Shown here one piece after another: positions 24,881-39,800 of a stretch of DNA of 64,000 nucleotides; the first letter of the stretch is position 1; every line of letters starts with the position of its first letter. The notes under the pieces are model-generated. The model made no database searches. It saw only the letters and a program-made list of their open reading frames with translations, and was not told the DNA's origin. Position numbers and translations under genes: made by a program. The DNA comes from Trematomus loennbergii (Eukaryota > Chordata > Actinopteri > Perciformes > Nototheniidae): the NCBI GenBank assembly GCA_012861695.1, contig JAAOOA010000033.1, positions 14,044,434-14,108,433 on the forward strand, written 5' to 3'.

Positions 24881-27800
24881 CTGAAACACACAGGAGACAG
24901 TTAGAGGTCAACACAAGGACACAGCTAACATGGAGATTTAGTTTTAAAGTGGCTCTAACAAAGCTCTGTAAAGCAGTTTCATTCAAATACTATCATTCGT
25001 TCTTTGTTCAGCTACTGTTGTCAGTCTATTCACTATGTTGTAATTATACTGTTTCTGTCTACTCTGAATATATGACATCATTGCATGTCTTGTTTCATAA
25101 TTGAGGATTGAAAGATATGCGTTTTATATTTGTATACTTCTAAAACAAATCCTCATTTTAAAGCTGAATAAAAAATGAAATCTAGTTATTCTGAGCTCCT
25201 AGATAGTTTATGATCTTGTTTCAAGTAGCTTGGGGAACACAATCACAATCTATCTAAATGTGAAAAAAAATGTGTTTGATAGGATTCCTCAATAAATTAT
25301 ACAATGTAGCCCACCATAGAGATCTTCGATATAAATTAGATAAAGTTAGAATGCAATGCTGTTATAATAATCATCTACAGTATATCATGATACAGGGTGA
25401 ATAGGGAAAACAAAAAGGCCTCTTAAATGCAGAAATAATATTGCTAAAATCAGTAAATACTTTTCAAATAAGAATAAAATGAAGCATTACCAAGCACACT
25501 TAGCTTTTTCACAACATGTTAGTCGGCAGTCACATATTAAAACAGCCACCACCAAAAACCGCCAAAAATCAGGACACCTAGAGAGTATGACTAAAGTAAT
25601 CTGGTTGTGCATCAGGAGACACAATACACATTTGTCCCAGCCTATGAACATCTCTGTGCAGAACATATTCTCACAGTATGCATCAAACTCCTTCCTCTGC
25701 CTCCTCCTGTTTGACATACAGCTTCTAAAATGCATTAAGAAGGGGAGTAAGTAGCTTCACTGCAGCTGTGAAGTGCTTTCTTAAGGGGCCTATTTTCTTA
25801 TTGAGCAGTTTTTAACACATGCTGTCTGCTGAGGAGATCTGATCACATATGTGTCTCTGGTATTCTGTCTGTGCTCTTATGGAGAGTCTCATATTTCAGG
25901 AATCTGTCCGGTTGCGTGTCCCACCTGAAGGTCTGCACCTCGGGGACCTCCTTCCGGCTCTGGCCTCTGATCTTGTGGACGTCCTTGGCTGCCGCTCTCA
26001 TCATCTTCTCCACCCGCTTCTCGTGTAGCTGCTCCTCACAAGTCTGAACAGGAGCAAGAGCACAGGACCATACTGAAATATGCTCTTTGTTATTTACAGA
26101 GAAAAGTGTCTAATCGAGGACTAAAGCGTGTGATAAGAAAACTAGAGCATCAGCAAAAATGTCTGTCATTATAACCACTTTTTTTTAATGATATATTTTC
26201 CCAGGATATTTAAATGTTTTGAATTTTAAGAACATTGTATGCAACTGATATAATGATCAAATAGTGAATAGTTAGAAATATCAGTTTGTAATATGATATA
26301 TCGATAACCTCAAAATATATATATATTATATCAGGTCATGTCCATATATTGTGTGTTAAGTTAAAAACGTAAACATTTTTGAGGCCGTGTCCATATAATA
26401 CTAACACAAGACACAGCACATGATGCACACAAGAGAAAAAACAACAAGTTTGTGTCTACTTGTCGTACCATCAATTAATGATGTAGTTTCATTTGAATAT
26501 TTAATAAATAGGTAACCTAAATATTTTTTACATGATGTTTTGAATTGTAGGCGGTAACAAACAAACCGAGTTTATGTCTGTATATTTCACGATATGTTGT
26601 TAACGTAACAGTTATCAAGGATGTGTCCATATATCGTACGTTAGGCCCATAGCCAGAGATGGCAAAAGTACACACATCCTTTACTCAAGTAGAAGTACAG
26701 ATACTGGTGTTTAATAATACTCTGGTAAAAGTAGAAGAACTAACTAAACTTCTTTACTCAAGTAAAAGTAAAGAAGTATGGGCTTCGAAATGTACTCAAG
26801 TAAAAAGTACCCATAACTACAGTACCAACTGTTTATAGAATAACTGGTAACTTGACCTCACTTTATATTAATAGAACAATAATCGAGCCGAGTTCTCATT
26901 GGTCCCTCTTCTTTAGAGAAGACCAGGAAATGATGGATACACAGATCGTGTTCAAATCAATAGGCACACAATGACTGTAAATAATAATGATCACGCCGCC
27001 AAACACAGATTAAAACTAAAGGAACCAGCCTGTTTGGAAAATGTAAGAATTAAAAGTACAGGTATTTGTGTTCAAAATTGAAGAAGTAGAAAGTAAAAAC
27101 TCGTCAGAAAAATAAGTAGTGGAGTAAAGTACTGATACCAGAAAACTGTACTTAAGTACAGTAATGAAGTATTTGTACTCCACTACTTCCCACCTCTGCC
27201 CATAGCACATGGGCACACAGACATTAATCCCCCCCGTCCCCTCACCTGCTTCTCGGCCTGCCTCAGGAGGATGCGGAAGCGCTCGTCCTCCTGCACCCAG
27301 GCGGGCAGCTCCCTCTGGCCGCGCTGCCTGGCCGTCTCCAGCTGGGTCTTCAGCTCCCGCAGCACCCGCAGCTCCTGAGCCAGCCGCGTCTGCCGTGTCC
27401 GCGACACCTGCAGGTCCAGCTCCAGGTCCAGGGACGTCCTCAGCAGGCCGTCCAGACCCTTCACCGGCACCGGGGGCTGAGGGGGGACAGGGGGGGGGGG
27501 CACAGGTAAGAGATGCAGAGGCTCAAGACACAAACACTACGGCTGCTAGAAACGATTAGTTCAGGTATTGGGTACATGGCCCTCCCTATGGGCGTTAATA
27601 AAGGCCATTAATGCAAAATAACTTAAAATCCCCGACTCCTCAGCCTATGAGAGAACACTAAACACTCTCCTTTTTTAATATAATGTATTTATAACTCATC
27701 ACGCACTGCAAAGAAAAAACACAATTTGAATTATTTGCAAATACTGGCACCACAAACAAGTTACCATTTTTGTAATCCCTGACTCAGTCTGTGAAAGAAC

Positions 27801-30800
27801 ATAAATGCATTATATGAATTTATTATCAGCATTATCCTGCACAATAATCGATAACTCATCTTAACTTTTTCTATAGTTTTTAAAGTTTGTTTTAAATACA
27901 TTTTCTAGTTCCTGTTCAAAAAGTATATTGTTTTCCTTGTAAAGAAAATGTGTTATTCTTGCTTTGGTTCAACATTTTCATGAAAATTTCATAATTGTGC
28001 AACGCTCACTGTGGCAAAACTGTATGTCATTATGGTCATGCCAATAAAGCTATTTGAATTTAATTGAACACAAAACTGTTTTTTCTTTTCTAATATCATT
28101 ACTTTCTTACTCATCACTGTCTTGATGTGATGATTGAAATGTTATGTTTTAAAATGTCACCTGTATTCCATTGTGTTGTGTATGCCCCGTAAAAAAACAT
28201 GCAAATGGAAAATAAAAGGAAAAAAGCTCTAAATTAACAGTTGAGGACGGAGATGTATTTATTAATTTATTTGATATGTATGTCTGCAAAAGTCTTAACC
28301 GTCACCTGGGTGTACACAGTAAGTGTTCTATTTATTTGCAAACACTGTCACCAGCATGCGATGTGTGATGTGGATTTCCACCACGGAGATGTTCCGCTGC
28401 TGCTAAATTAATATGAGCTGGCAAATGTCAGAGCTGCATTAAACATTCAGACGGTTATTAAATATTAAGAGTCACTTGACGGAGAGTCGTCAGGCGGCTC
28501 TCGGGCTCAGAAAATTCAAATAGGCTCCCCGTCTCCCTCTCTGGAGGAAGGAGTGACCTTGCTCGGTAAACTTGCAGGTGGTTAGATCTGTGAGGCTGCA
28601 GTGAGGCGTACTGAGGTATAAGTGGCTGACTGGACTTCAATGTTAACTCCTCTGAACCTCTGGGGGGGGGGAAGTCTGTCATGTCATGGCAAAAATCAAT
28701 AACACTGGCATTACCTCATGTCACAGTTACCATCACAGAAAACTACAACTTTGGGGAGTCTGACACATGAACTGCGCTAAAACGTTTTTGCTTTTGAGAT
28801 CGAGCGACGAGGAGACAGGAGTGAGGATGACTGCCTAAGGTCTTTCGAGGCGAGTAGACACATTTTTTGTTTGTTTTTTTACATATTGACAGTTCTGCAA
28901 TACTACATTGTAAAACATTTCTCCACCGGCTAACAGTCAAAACTGCTCCACTGGTTAAAAATCGCTCAAAGATTTGTGACAGACTATGAGTCAGCCTACC
29001 ATAACAACATCAGCTCTGACCCCAACCATGTTCTGAACAGTGAATATTAATTGTTGGGAGACACAGGGTCCAAAGATTAAATACAATTAGACTGAAGCAC
29101 TCTTTTGTGCCCCAGTTAATCCTGAAATTAAATACAGAGTTTAATCCCAGGTCAAATGTACGTCAGAGGGTCTTGGACATGTTGTCTTCAGTGATTGTGA
29201 TGTAAAGTTAAATGTCTGTTTTCTTATATTGTGTCTTCGCATTTTCCCTTGTTGATGTTGCAAATGGAGCTGCTGTGATATCTGACATTCAAGTATTATC
29301 ATATCAATTGTTGTTTTACCTTCTTCATGCGCATGCTTCTTCTCTCCGAGGCGTTCCTGACAAACGGAGACTTCTTGGAGAGGGTGGAGCTGTCGCTGTC
29401 ACTGCGATTTATCTAGAAAACAGCAGAGGGAGATGTTCATTCACGACATGGAGTTAACAGGTGTTTTTTCTCTCTGTCTGATGTCCTGTTGTTTTATTGT
29501 ACTGTAGGTCTTCAGTGGCCTCAGTTACCCTGCAGATGTACTGGCTCTGGGGTCCGGGGGAGAAGGTCTTGGAGCGGATGATGGTGTTGCCCCTCATGAA
29601 GGGGTTCTGCTGGTGGACGTCTGGACGGCGCTCCTTAGGTCGGACCACCGAGCTGTGGTGGGACAAGTTGTCCATGCTCGTCTCTTTGTTCACCTAGAAA
29701 AAGAATACAAGATTATATCAATATAAACTGTCCAATACTGAATAAAGAAATAAAGTACTTATTATACTAGACAATTTATTGCACCCGAAGTTCAAAAACT
29801 AAAAGTATTTTTGACATGTTTTAAACAGCTCCACCCAGGACACAAACAGGAAGGGCCTAATGTAATAGGATGTCAGAAGAAAAAGTCAGAGAAAAAGGAA
29901 GTACAACATGACAATGAGAAGAGCATTTCATTGTATTTCTTGGGAGACATTTATTTTTCCTCTTAGCCTCTTTTTTTGATGCATTTTCTCTGTATGGTTG
30001 TTAAATAACAGTGGGAAATGGCCTTTTGACTCTACCCGATTGACTTGTATCTAAAGGTCTTTTCTGCTCAAAGATATACTACTTGTGCTTTCCTAGTAAT
30101 CCAAGAATGAAAGAAATATCTACCACAATCCAAATACATGTATCTCTGTATACAGTATGTGTACAGATCTAGTACTATTCCTGTGTGTGTATTGTACTGT
30201 GTGTTACAACACTTTCCCTTGGAGGATAAAATAAAGGTTGATCATCTTCTTCTTCAACACAACAAGTAAACATCAACTTTTTCTAAGTTACCTTTTCTGT
30301 GATGACTGGTGCACGATAAGGAGGAGGTTTGATCTCCTTCACCTCCACTTCCTCTTCCTCTGCTTCCCATTGGCTGCTCTCAGGATAAAACTCTTCCTCT
30401 TCAGGCCCCACCCCCTCCACGCCATTTCTTTCTTCATCGTCAAAGATGTCCAGGGGGTCACCATGCCTGACAACAACAAACACATACTCTCGTTTGTAGG
30501 GATGAATACTGCTCAGATTAGTAGTGCTCTGGTATCACTTCAAAACTCCTTGTTTTCCATCATATCCGTGCAAGATACAAAATATTCCTAACTACTCAGC
30601 CCTAAAACTGATGCAGGATGTTTTACAGTTTTTCTCTTTTATTTACCATCTTTTATTAGATATGTGTTGTTATATTTGTGTACCATGAGCGCTTAACATA
30701 TAAAAACAGAGGTGAATTATATCAAAGTGAACAAAGAAAACTTAAACATATTATATTACATTATATTCTACAGTATATACTTTGATAACTATATACAGTG

Positions 30801-33800
30801 AAGGAAGAGGAAGAGAACATTTGCACGTGAAAGGAAGATTACTAGGTGGTCTAATTCCTTCCTTCCTGGGAAAGGAGACAGGTGTATGTGTGTGAGTGTG
30901 TGTGAGTGTGTGAGAGAGTGTGTGTGTGTGTGTTGACATGGGGACACCTGGTGATTGTCGTTGGACAGAGGGAGGAGGAAAGGTGGCGGTGTCATTCAAA
31001 AGAGGGGGAGGTGTATCCAAAATTCGGTACCACTTTACAATAAGACTACCCTTATAAAGGGTTGACGAATAGTTTGTAATTCATTTATTAATTAGGTTGT
31101 GAACACTTTATAAATCATTAATAATCTTTTATAAGACATGAGATAAACAGGGCAGCTGTGACCGGTTGCTTGCCAAATAGTGAGCCCACATTTATCTGTA
31201 CTGCTAAGCCTTATTATAAATGGTAGTAACTCATTAATAAATGGTGATTTGTTTCACACTTTACAATAAGGCTCCCTTTTGGCAACTATAAATGTTAGTA
31301 ACTCGTAAATAAATGGTCATAAGAGATGCAAAGAAACATCAAGATGGAAGGGGGGGAATCAACTCAGTGAACAACAGATACCAAGGATGCTGGCTGATGA
31401 AGACGAAGTAAGCTAGGTAGCCAATATAAGGCTTAGTCATCTTGCCAAATAGTGAGCCTGTGTTGATGTATGAAAACTACGTCAGAACTGGTTTATAAAT
31501 GGTTCTTAATGATTAATAAAGTGTTTACAACCTAATTCATAACCTAATTATAAACCCTTTATGAATCCTTTATAAGGGTAGTCTAATTGTAAAGTGGTAC
31601 CCAAAATTCAAGCTGCTTTATGTACAGTGTGAAGCTGCCGAGTAACATTCTGTCAGTGTGTGTGTGCGTGTGTGTGTCTGCAATGAAATAAATTGTGAAC
31701 TGTCGGCTGCCTGTGAAGCGGTACAGATACACAATGGGTGCTATTCCACCAGACGCGCCGCTGCGTTACGGCTCAGAAGCGTCCCAGAAACGTCTCGGCG
31801 CTGGGCTCCGCTAAAAATACGCGGCTGGTCTATTTTTGACGTAAGTGTAAGAACATAAGGTTTGCAAACACTACAAATATTTGCATACACTGTAAGAAAT
31901 GTAAATGATGTTGATCGATCAGTAATAAACCAGCATCACTAGAGTCATGTTCCAAACTGTCTGATGTATGAAGGAAGCTATGTCTAGCTACATTTATGAT
32001 GCAGTTAAATGGTGCGCTAACAGAGATTGTATAATTAAGATCCAGAAATTGATGCTTAAAATTTGATAAATGTTGCTAAAAGCTTGCAAAGATAAAAAGG
32101 GGAAAGAAAATAAGGAAAAGGACGATTGATGCTCAAAAGTAGGAGTGAAAGAGGGAATAAATAGGAAAACTGATGACGGAAGGAGAAACACTCACCATTC
32201 ATCGTCCTCAGGAGCTCCCACTCTGTCACTGTTGGAAACACGAGGCTGAAACACAAACACACACACACACACATTAGGACCAAACAACTATAAATTACCA
32301 CATTTAAAAGTGTTGTTATGTGACTGTATTATAAGCTGTTCATTAACTCTTATAATGATACTACTTACTTTTAAACCTTGGATGTTCTTTCTTGATTTAC
32401 ATTTTATTTTGTTGGTGTACCCGTTTTATTTGTCTTTTTTCTGAACTGTCCCTTTTGCTGTAACAATGTTAGTTTCCCCACTCTGCGACAATATTCCACT
32501 TAATGTCAAATAAGTAAATGTTTGTCTTGGTACCCATTTGGATTCCCTTGTTTTATGTTTACATTCTTTTTAAAACTGACACTGTTCAATCTGGGGAATG
32601 TCTTCATACATCCCAAAAATGTAGTCATACCGACCATTTCAGACAGTATTCTATGGCGCCGTTACACTTCCTATTTAATGCAAACTATTTTTCTAAAACC
32701 ATTAACAGAGGTGCAACAGCACAGAGGAAAAACTCATTATTCAATTAGATATTAACTACACATTAGAGAAAATATTTGCACAAACAGAAAAGTTATTGAG
32801 AGTTATAAAACTATTTTTTAATGTTACTCTGGTTTGATAAATAGGAAACACCGGCTGCACTAATCTAGACAGCAGCAAATTCACTGTATACTTTTTTAAA
32901 CCATTTTTGTAATAATTACTGAACCGCATTAAATGGTAGCTTTGCCTCCTGGATTCCACTGTAAAGCCTCCTCAAAGGATTCTGATTCTGAAACCTGTTT
33001 TGTTGTCTTATTACCAATTTGGATTATTTTGTCTTATGTTTCTTCTTATATATATACTTCATTACAAAAATGTTAACATACTGACCATTTAAGACAGAAT
33101 ATACTAGGGGGGCGTGTTTAATACCTTAAGATTTTCTACCTGACTAAACTATAACCCCGGCCTCCTCACCCTGTCAGTGCTGCCGGCTGCTCGGCTCTCT
33201 TTGTCCTTGCTGCTGATCTCAGGCATGTAGGCGCGACTCAGCAGGTTGTACCACTTGGTGCATTTCTCCTCCGAACAGCTGACATCAGCGAGGCTGATCT
33301 GGGCTCCCGCCTGCAGGGGGGGGGGAAGAGAGGAAAGATGGAAGGGGTGTTAAAGTTTCAGAAACATCTGGAACAACGCAGCGTGTCTGCTCAGAGAATT
33401 CTGCACTTTTGGTTTGTTTCCTTTTGAGTTTACCATAAACAATGAAATGAGTCAGCACAGTGATTGATTCTCCTGCGAGTATTTCCATCGTTGCATTTTA
33501 ATACAGTGGAACACACAAAATGCAGACTTTATATGAATTTCAACATGCCACATAAGTTTTGTGTAAGGTACTTTGAAAGTCTTCCTATCCAACATTTTCT
33601 TTGATTCCTTTGTTGTTTTAAAGTAAACTTTTTAAAGTTACATTTGTTACATTTTTTTAAGCGTTTAATATTCATTTAATCAATTGTGCTACTTTCTCTT
33701 AAGTTGTTTTATTTTATTCAGTGTCATTATAAATGTCATCCTTTTTGTAATGTTTTTCCTGAACACTTACAAGTCACCAGCTGACAGGCAATTACATGTC

Positions 33801-36800
33801 TGATGCTATAATGATATTAAACTGAGTTCCCTTACAACAGCATGTGAACATGAGACACTAAGTAGCCATAGTCTCTCAAGTTCCTTTTGAATGGGAAATA
33901 GAGGTTCATAATATAACCTTTACAATTGTATTTGAAGCTTTAACAGCTAATGATTAAACCTTGAATCAAATGACTACTCTACGTTCCAGATTCAAAACCT
34001 CCTACTGACCAGACACTCTTCATGGCCCGACTTGCTGGTGTTGCAGATGTCGACCCTCAGTGTCTTCTGCCGCAAAGCACTGTGGGATATCTGCATGCCG
34101 AACACCTCGTTGACTTCCACCACGTCCTGTGGAGAGCCGCGCGTCCTGAAGAGGCAGCGGGACGCCTCCATGCACGGCAGCACCACCGCACGCACATATC
34201 TGCAGAAACAATGTGTTAACATATTTGAATGTGCGTTAATTGGTTGCACAGGCACCACTTTTCCAGTGTAAACATAACCAGACGGCCCACAGACATACAT
34301 CTGCATGAGCATATAGAGTCAGTGGAGCCGGCAAACCAACCGGGCTGCAGACAACAAACAGGACACGCCCCCAGTTTAGAAACTAAACACTAAGTACACT
34401 TTAAACTCTTCACCCGTGCCCATTTAACCCACTCATGCATAACTGTGTCTTTATCTGAATGTACAAAATGCTTATTGATACAAGCTTTCTGTTTGTTCTT
34501 CTAACTGGTGGCTTTAGTTCCTTTATGTCTGTACATTTAAACCTAAATGACTCACTAAGCAGCTCATTTGATGGATGATGTACAAACATATGCAAGAACC
34601 ATTTATTTTATATGTAGAAAAGTGCAAATATGCAATGTAAAGGGAAGATGAAAGTATCAAATGAGCTGCTTAGTGAGTCATTTAGGTTTAAAGGAACAAA
34701 AGCCAACAGTTAGAAGAACAAATAGAAAGCTTGTATCAATAAGCACTGTACCAACATTCCCAATGGTTTGTCTTATCTGAATGTACCTGCATTTTTCCTT
34801 CTGTTCAACTGAGCTTGCATCCTTATTGTCCTTATTGTAAGTCGCTTTGGATAAAAGCCTCAGATAAACGAAATGTAATGTAATCTAACGGTAAAAGGAC
34901 GTACATTTTCTGGTCAGCGGGCAGACAGAGGGCGCTGCAGTTGGAGAGCTGCATGACGTAGATGGTGAAGCGTTGGTCTCTGGACTCGTAGCGGAAGCCC
35001 AGCTGCACCTGAGAGCAGCCGAGGGCCAGCCGCTCGTCGTAGGAGCCGAGTAGCACGTCAGCAGGGAGGCCCGGCCTGCAGGGAACACACACACACACAC
35101 ACACTGCTGATGAAATATCATGGCAACTGAGAATGTAACGTCAGGGTAAAGGTATGGTGTTACAAGTTCTCTATTCAGAAGTATTCTTAACACTGAAAAT
35201 GTGAACAAATAGTTGAAATGTAACAAATATTTAAGGAAATATATGGTGTATTAGAGCTGGGCAATGTTTCTTTATTATATTTATATAAGGATATGAGGTT
35301 GACATCGTGTTGGATCGTCTTTTCCTGGTATTTGAAGGCTAAGTAAAAAAAAAAAAGGCCTTTAACTTGCCACTGTTCTATAATTTGCCTCTACCCACAT
35401 AATCATTATATCCACAACATTGATGTTTATTCATCAACAATCTCATTTTGTAAATATCTTGGAAAAGCACCCTACATATCAGTGCAATATCAATATCTAG
35501 GTATTTGTTCAAAAATATTTAAAAAACGCACAGCGCTATCCTACATGCCCAGATTGTGCTTAAAGACTCATGTTGAAATATAAAGATAAGAAAAAGAAAT
35601 ACAAATGCAAAGAATTCAAGATACATTTTTTATATGTAAAACATCAGATGAAAGGACACCATCCAGGGTGTTTATCTCACAACATAAGCTGTAAGTAACA
35701 GCTCTTCGTACCTGCGCTCCGACGGCTCGTACACGCCGCTGTCTCCTGCCACCGACTCGTCAGACACCGCTGAGGTCACGCCCATCTTCTTTGGCCCCGC
35801 CCCCGTCCCTTGAAGCTCGGGGGCCGAGTCTGAAGACACAAGAGGAAAGATACAAGGTGAGGATATGGCTAAATGTAATGCGTTGATGTGTCTATTAAGA
35901 ATAAGGCTGGTGATATCCAACCTAACATGGTCTTCCATCAGAACCAAAGAAAATAAAGTAAGTACTATTTAAGAACTTTTTCTGACCTGATGTAAACTGA
36001 ATGGTACCTAAACAGATTATGTTAACTTGGCCTAAAATAGTAATTGTACTTTTTGGGGAATTTAAGAATGTCACATTGCAGCGGAGTGAAGCATACATTT
36101 GTTTCAACAAAAGAGTATCACAAGGTTTCATCAAACATAACTTCATCTAATATCATATTCATCTGCTTAAAACAAATATGCATGTATGTCTCTGGACTGA
36201 AAAAAACTCTGAACCAACAAAAGATGGAGAAAGAGATTTGAAACCAAACACAGTTAACCTCAGCAATTCAGCTCAAAGTATTTGCTAAACCACGGACCCT
36301 GTGTACGCCCTACAGTTACAATATGTTTGTTTTATGCTCTGACATGTAATTAGGCTGTCCTTGCTTTGTTAAGGTCTGCAGTGTAAACAATGAACAACAG
36401 CCTGCCTTAGTTTGTAGAAGGGAATTGTGATGTCACAATGGCTGCTAACACAATGGTTTTAACTTATTGCTACTGATCTTAACACATGTATGGTTTATAT
36501 AAGGGTGGACACTGTTGATGTGTGGACAGCCTTACTGTTTACATATGTTTACAGTCTTCCTATTTATTTATAGATGATCACAACACTGAACAATCCTCAT
36601 CCTAAGGATTCTGTATGTTGCATTGTTGGTGGTGCTTGACACTTAAGATTTCCAATGGCAAAATGATCTGCAGCTATTGGTCATATGTAAATAAAGCTTT
36701 GAATCTTTGAATCCTTGAATCTCCTGGCATGGCTGTGAAGACTCTGAGTGTTGGCACATGTTGAGTCCTGGCAGCAGTGAAGAGGAAACCGGACCCCAGG

Positions 36801-39800
36801 ACCACCTTTCACCGACGACGCAACCAGAACCTGAGTCACGTTCTGCTGCAGCGGCTGAGAGCCCGCTTCAAACTCCACCTGACCCTCACCACATTACAAC
36901 CACCATGTTGTTTTCATTTATTTCAGTTGCAGCAGCATCTTTGGCTGAAACGATACTCATGGAGGTTATTTTAGGTTTCAGGGTAATCTATTGATCCTGT
37001 CATGGGTACACTTCCAACAGGAACGGCTGAAAGCTAATTGTGCATGCTTTTAATATGTTGCTTTGTCTAACTTACAGAAAAAGGACATTCAGTATACAAT
37101 GACAAAACTAAATCCTAATAAATATTGTTTTGTGCTTGTTTAATGAGGACCAATATCAACAATGTTGTCCATTCATTGTCTGTGGATCTACTTGCTCAAT
37201 TCAAGTCAATTTGACATCAATAACAGTTTAAATCATATACTTTTAGCTCTTTAAACACACTATTTGTATATTTTTGTATGAATGTCAATATGTTTATTAA
37301 TTCTATACACCACTGTATTTATTGCAATATAAATAGTTTTCATATGTATTGTTGTTATACAGTACAATGTTCACATTTTAACTTCTTATGGTAATATATC
37401 TATTTATTTCATATTCTTATGGCACATTTTTTACTTTTACTTCGTATGTTTATAGAAATATTTTAATTCCAATTTATTGTATTTTGAAATGTAGAAAATG
37501 TCACAAAACATAATGTCCCCTAGGGATAAATAAATCGTTCACACACACACCCCCCCAGCAGCCGTAATCCTACACCTCCTCACCTCCACTCCCCCTCTCA
37601 TCGTTGCTCCCACCAGCAGTCAGGTTTCACACACTGTATCACATTTCTCATCACACACACACACACACACAGAAGAGGAGGATTCCTTGTATGCTGCTTT
37701 CCAATAAAGTTGGAGTGTTTTCTCTGAGGTCTGGTGAAACGGAGATAAAGCCGTTACATCAGCAGCCTCTCTCCATGCCTCATGCAGACACTTCATCACT
37801 GTTATGGCTCTCCTGATATGAACTGGGATCATCATTAGAGCGCTGCTGAGTTTTTATGCACACATCCTTTTATTGCTGTTGAGATTTGAAATGATTGCTT
37901 TGAGGATAAAATTCCCTCCCAAGTTTAATGACAAGGCTTTGAATCTCTGTTTGTTTGGAAGACCTCCCCCCTGAAAACAAACACTTCAGTCTTCTGTGTA
38001 CTGTGTGGTTTAGGCTCTTCAGTCACAATGAGAGGCATATCTAATGCTGCAGCATACAGGGATGTTTAGACAACAGTGGGCTTTCTACTTTGTGTCAACA
38101 GATTGTGGTTGTCTCTTTTCCTGACAGTGCCATTATCCACACAGCACAAACAGGCTTCACAGCTTGGTGAAGAACAGATGTTTCAATACAAAATTATAAA
38201 GGAAGGACAGCAACTTATTTAAAGGGGACCTATCATGCAAAATGCACTTTTGTACGTCTTTTATACATGAATATGTGTCCCCGGTGTTCCAGGGAACTCA
38301 CCAAGTGTCAGAAAACACAACCCTCTCTATTTTCCTCCATACCCAAATCTCTAAAAAAGGGGCTGCAACGGATCTGATAAAAACTGATCCAGATTTGAAC
38401 ACTGTCCTGACGTCAGGACAGTGGCGCTACGGCTATTGGGCCAACTCCACCAATCAGGAGGAGACAGCCACGGCCATTGCCGTTCGAAAGCGCTGGAGAC
38501 GCTGTAGTACATATGCCAGGCCAGTAGATGGTGCTGTTCTCACAGAATCTGCCCTTGCAAAAACAGGGCTAAAAAATGTCAAATTGAGCAAAATGAGGCA
38601 TGGCTAAAATGCATGATCTGTTTGGTATTTTGAGAAAAAAAAAACGTATAAATATGCCTTATATAGGTATGGTCCTACACTATATTATTCAAATATAGCA
38701 TGATAGGTCCACTTTAAGCAAGCTTGCAACATCAGCACCAATCCATGTACAGTATATATATATGCATCTCATTTTGATAATTTCTCACTTCTTGAAATGT
38801 AGCTTTTATTTTGTTTTACATTTTATAATGTATAATGTGTCCCGTCTAGATTTGAGATATTTTGCTTAGTGAAATGTCTATTGCACAGTATTCAAATGTA
38901 TTCAGTATTTTCTTTATATGGTGTATTATTTGGATACGAGTGATACATTTCACCCTATGAATATGTATATATATTTGTTGTTGTTAATGTTAATTTTCTA
39001 TTATATTCATATCTTATTCTATCTTTTCAATATTTGTAACTTAATAATTGCCCAATTTGGGATGTATTAAGTATTTATCCATCTATCTAAGCATCTTGTA
39101 ATAGGGGAGTTTGCACACAGAAGAAGAACAAAGCATCTTCTCCTCTAACTCGACGTGTCTGCACAGAACCCTGAAAAAAACCCTTTCCAAAATGTTGAGA
39201 TGAACTGGAAACAAGTGTGTGAAAGTGTTGAATCAAAAAAGAAAGAATAAACTTTTAGACCAACCCCAAATAAATAATATTGTCCTGTATTTTGTACAGA
39301 TTGTGTTTTGCTTCACATTCTAAAACGTTTGAGATGAACTGGAAACTAGTGTGTGAACCTTTTGAATAAAAAAGACGTCTCTTTACCTTTGACCTCCTCG
39401 CCCAGTGTGGTGTTGTGGTTCTGCGTCTCCTCCGGCCCCCCCCTCTCCTCCTGCCTCTGCTCCTGAGAGTCCAGGCTGAGTTCCAGCTCTGCCAGCCTGC
39501 TGTGGAGCTCCAGATCCAGGCTCAGCCCCCCCGGCCCCGCCTGGCCCGCGAACGTCTCTCCGGACAGGAAGCTAGAGTCCGTTACCAGGGGCGAGCAGGG
39601 CGGAGACAGAGAGGACAGGGAGGAGCGGGGGGACAAAGAGCTCATGGAGCGGGGGGTCTCCGACAGTCTGAGGGCCTGGATCCTGGACGACCCCGACTCC
39701 CCCGCCACGCCTCCTCCAGCGGGACCCCCTCCCACCTCTCTGCTCTGACCTCAGGCGTCTCTCCGGAGCCTGTTACCACCTCGTGTTCGTGGATGGTGGT

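Noticed and set aside
27209..27559. 116-codon plus-strand Ala/Pro-rich frame
   Set aside because: Antisense shadow of WWC1 exon 20.
38242..38607. 121-codon plus-strand frame
   Set aside because: Lies wholly inside the TTAA-flanked MITE; no similarity to a transposase or other protein was recognised.
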